A stretch of 5,671 nucleotides of DNA from Alphaproteobacteria bacterium (lineage in GTDB: Bacteria > Pseudomonadota > Alphaproteobacteria > Micropepsales > Micropepsaceae): positions 1 through 5,671 of the forward strand of contig JAGWRJ010000850.1 of assembly GCA_028869725.1 (NCBI GenBank). Direction: 5' to 3'. The position numbers were made by a program, and so were the translations under genes. Shown here one piece after another: positions 4,941 through 5,671 of this stretch. How positions within the stretch are numbered: the stretch's first letter is position 1; every line of letters starts with the position of its first letter. Below the pieces are notes generated by a model. The model had not been told where the DNA came from. It did no database searches and saw only the letters and a program-made list of their open reading frames with translations.

Positions 4941-5671
4941 ATGTCTCGCTACAGACGACCGCTGAAATTCGCCCCGGGGCACATTCTTTGGTTCGCAGCA
5001 TTGGCTCTGGTGCTGACGGCAGGCAGTGCCGTGGCTCAGCGTCGGTTCTTTCTGATCGCAACTGGCCCGTCAGGCGGCAGCGATTTTTCGGTCGCAGAGG
5101 TGATTGCTGCGGTGATCAGTCACCCGCCGGGATTGCGTCGCTGCGAGGTGGTCGGCGCATGTGGGCCGGAAGGCCTCATTGCCTCGGCGCGTACCAGTTC
5201 CGATGCCGTCACCAATCTGCTTGACGTCGATGCAGGGCGAGTCAATTCAGCACTTGCACCGGCCAATATTGTCGCCGAGGCCATGGCGGGTACGGGCGCA
5301 TTCCGCAAGTCAGGACGACTGCGCGACATTCGGGTTATTGCTGATCTGTTTCCGGAAGTAGTTCATCTGGTCGCACTCAAATCAGCGCACATCACATCCG
5401 TCTCAGCACTTGTGCATAAAACCGTGTCCGTCGGCGACGCGCACTCCGATACGCATGCCGTTGCACTGAGCGTGCTTCGCGCCTGGCGTATTCCGTCGCG
5501 ACGCCTGCACGAGAGGTTCATGTCCTACGCAGCTTCGGCGAAAGCTCTGCGGCAGGGGCGGATCGATGCGTTTTTTTATGTTGGCACTGCGCCTGCCGGT
5601 CTGATTACGGACTTACTGGCGAGCGGTAAGGCCGTTCTCGTGCCCATTGAAGGTAAGCCTCCGCTCCCGGA
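4941..5671 (+). CDS. TAXI-family TRAP transporter solute-binding protein (partial, runs off the right edge)
   Basis: 243 complete codons are visible with no stop; the family is usually a little over 300 residues, so the C-terminal part is missing. A basic N-terminus (MSRYRRPLKF), a hydrophobic core (about 15-28) and a likely cleavage site A-V-A|Q after residue 32 form an export signal. The mature part begins 'RRFFLIATGPSGGSDFSVAEVIAAVI', matching the TAXI opening 'ITIGTGGTGGTYYPxG'. Later parts also fit: 'NSALAPANIVAEAMAGTGAF' (102-121, family I-A-Q-S-D/N), 'LRDIRVIADLFPEVVHLVAL' (127-146), 'VSVGDAHSDTHAVALSVLRAW' (162-182, family V-N-x-G-x-x-x-S-G-T) and 'RIDAFFYVGTAPAG' (207-220). Such proteins capture a small organic solute, often glutamate or another carboxylate, in the periplasm for a TRAP permease. 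The usual S-G-T is replaced by S-D-T here, and Cys68 and Cys74 could form a disulfide. The start ATG has only a weak, distant AAGG (4924-4927). Confidence 0.8.
   Translation, partial: MSRYRRPLKFAPGHILWFAALALVLTAGSAVAQRRFFLIATGPSGGSDFSVAEVIAAVISHPPGLRRCEVVGACGPEGLIASARTSSDAVTNLLDVDAGRVNSALAPANIVAEAMAGTGAFRKSGRLRDIRVIADLFPEVVHLVALKSAHITSVSALVHKTVSVGDAHSDTHAVALSVLRAWRIPSRRLHERFMSYAASAKALRQGRIDAFFYVGTAPAGLITDLLASGKAVLVPIEGKPPLP

Noticed and set aside
4934..5224. Open frame on the plus strand overlapping the start of the TAXI gene in another frame
   Set aside because: The frame beginning at 4941 encodes an export signal and TAXI motifs and stays open to the window end, while this frame gives an Arg/Gly-rich composition typical of out-of-frame translation.
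1..5671. CRISPR array, insertion sequence, transposase, phage genes or toxin-antitoxin pair
   Set aside because: No regularly spaced repeats, no transposase or integrase motifs and no small two-gene pairs were seen; nearly all the sequence is covered by ordinary genes of known families.

Overview
The window looks like chromosomal DNA of a Gram-negative proteobacterium, most likely an alphaproteobacterium. The base composition is moderately G+C-rich. It holds a tight/Flp (Tad) pilus locus, a lipoprotein with a clear lipobox, a CrgA-like LysR regulator and a TAXI-type periplasmic binding protein. An acetic-acid-bacterium-like lineage (Acetobacteraceae) is plausible, but this is an impression from gene content and could not be tested here.

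Layout, left to right. (1) 1-2152, + strand: the last 60 codons of the Tad secretion ATPase (tadA/cpaF), then tadB and tadC. The gaps are only 7 and 8 nt, so this is the end of an operon that enters from the left. (2) 2153-2264: a short non-coding gap filled mainly by a long imperfect hairpin between the convergent tadC and wrbA. (3) 2265-3881: a divergent pair, wrbA (- strand, flavin-dependent NAD(P)H:quinone oxidoreductase) and a LysR-family regulator gene (+ strand). The 99-bp intergenic region between them carries a perfect 7-3-7 palindrome next to the wrbA ribosome binding site and a LysR-type T-N11-A dyad next to the regulator start. (4) 3890-4798, - strand: a TPR lipoprotein of TadD type, convergent with the regulator gene with an 8-bp gap. 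(5) 4799-4940: a divergent intergenic region. (6) 4941 to the window end, + strand: the N-terminal part of a TAXI-family TRAP-type solute-binding protein, cut by the window edge.

How the genes work together: TadA powers assembly, TadB and TadC form the inner-membrane platform, and TadD is the outer-membrane-associated TPR pilotin-like lipoprotein of the same Flp pilus machine. The wrbA/lysR pair looks like a self-contained quinone or redox stress module with local regulation, lying between tadC and tadD. The TAXI protein has no visible link to the pilus. All the protein families are known. I found no sign of a new multi-gene system; the points worth a second look are the split, inverted tadD, the non-coding hairpins and operator-like dyads, and the long disordered tail of TadD.
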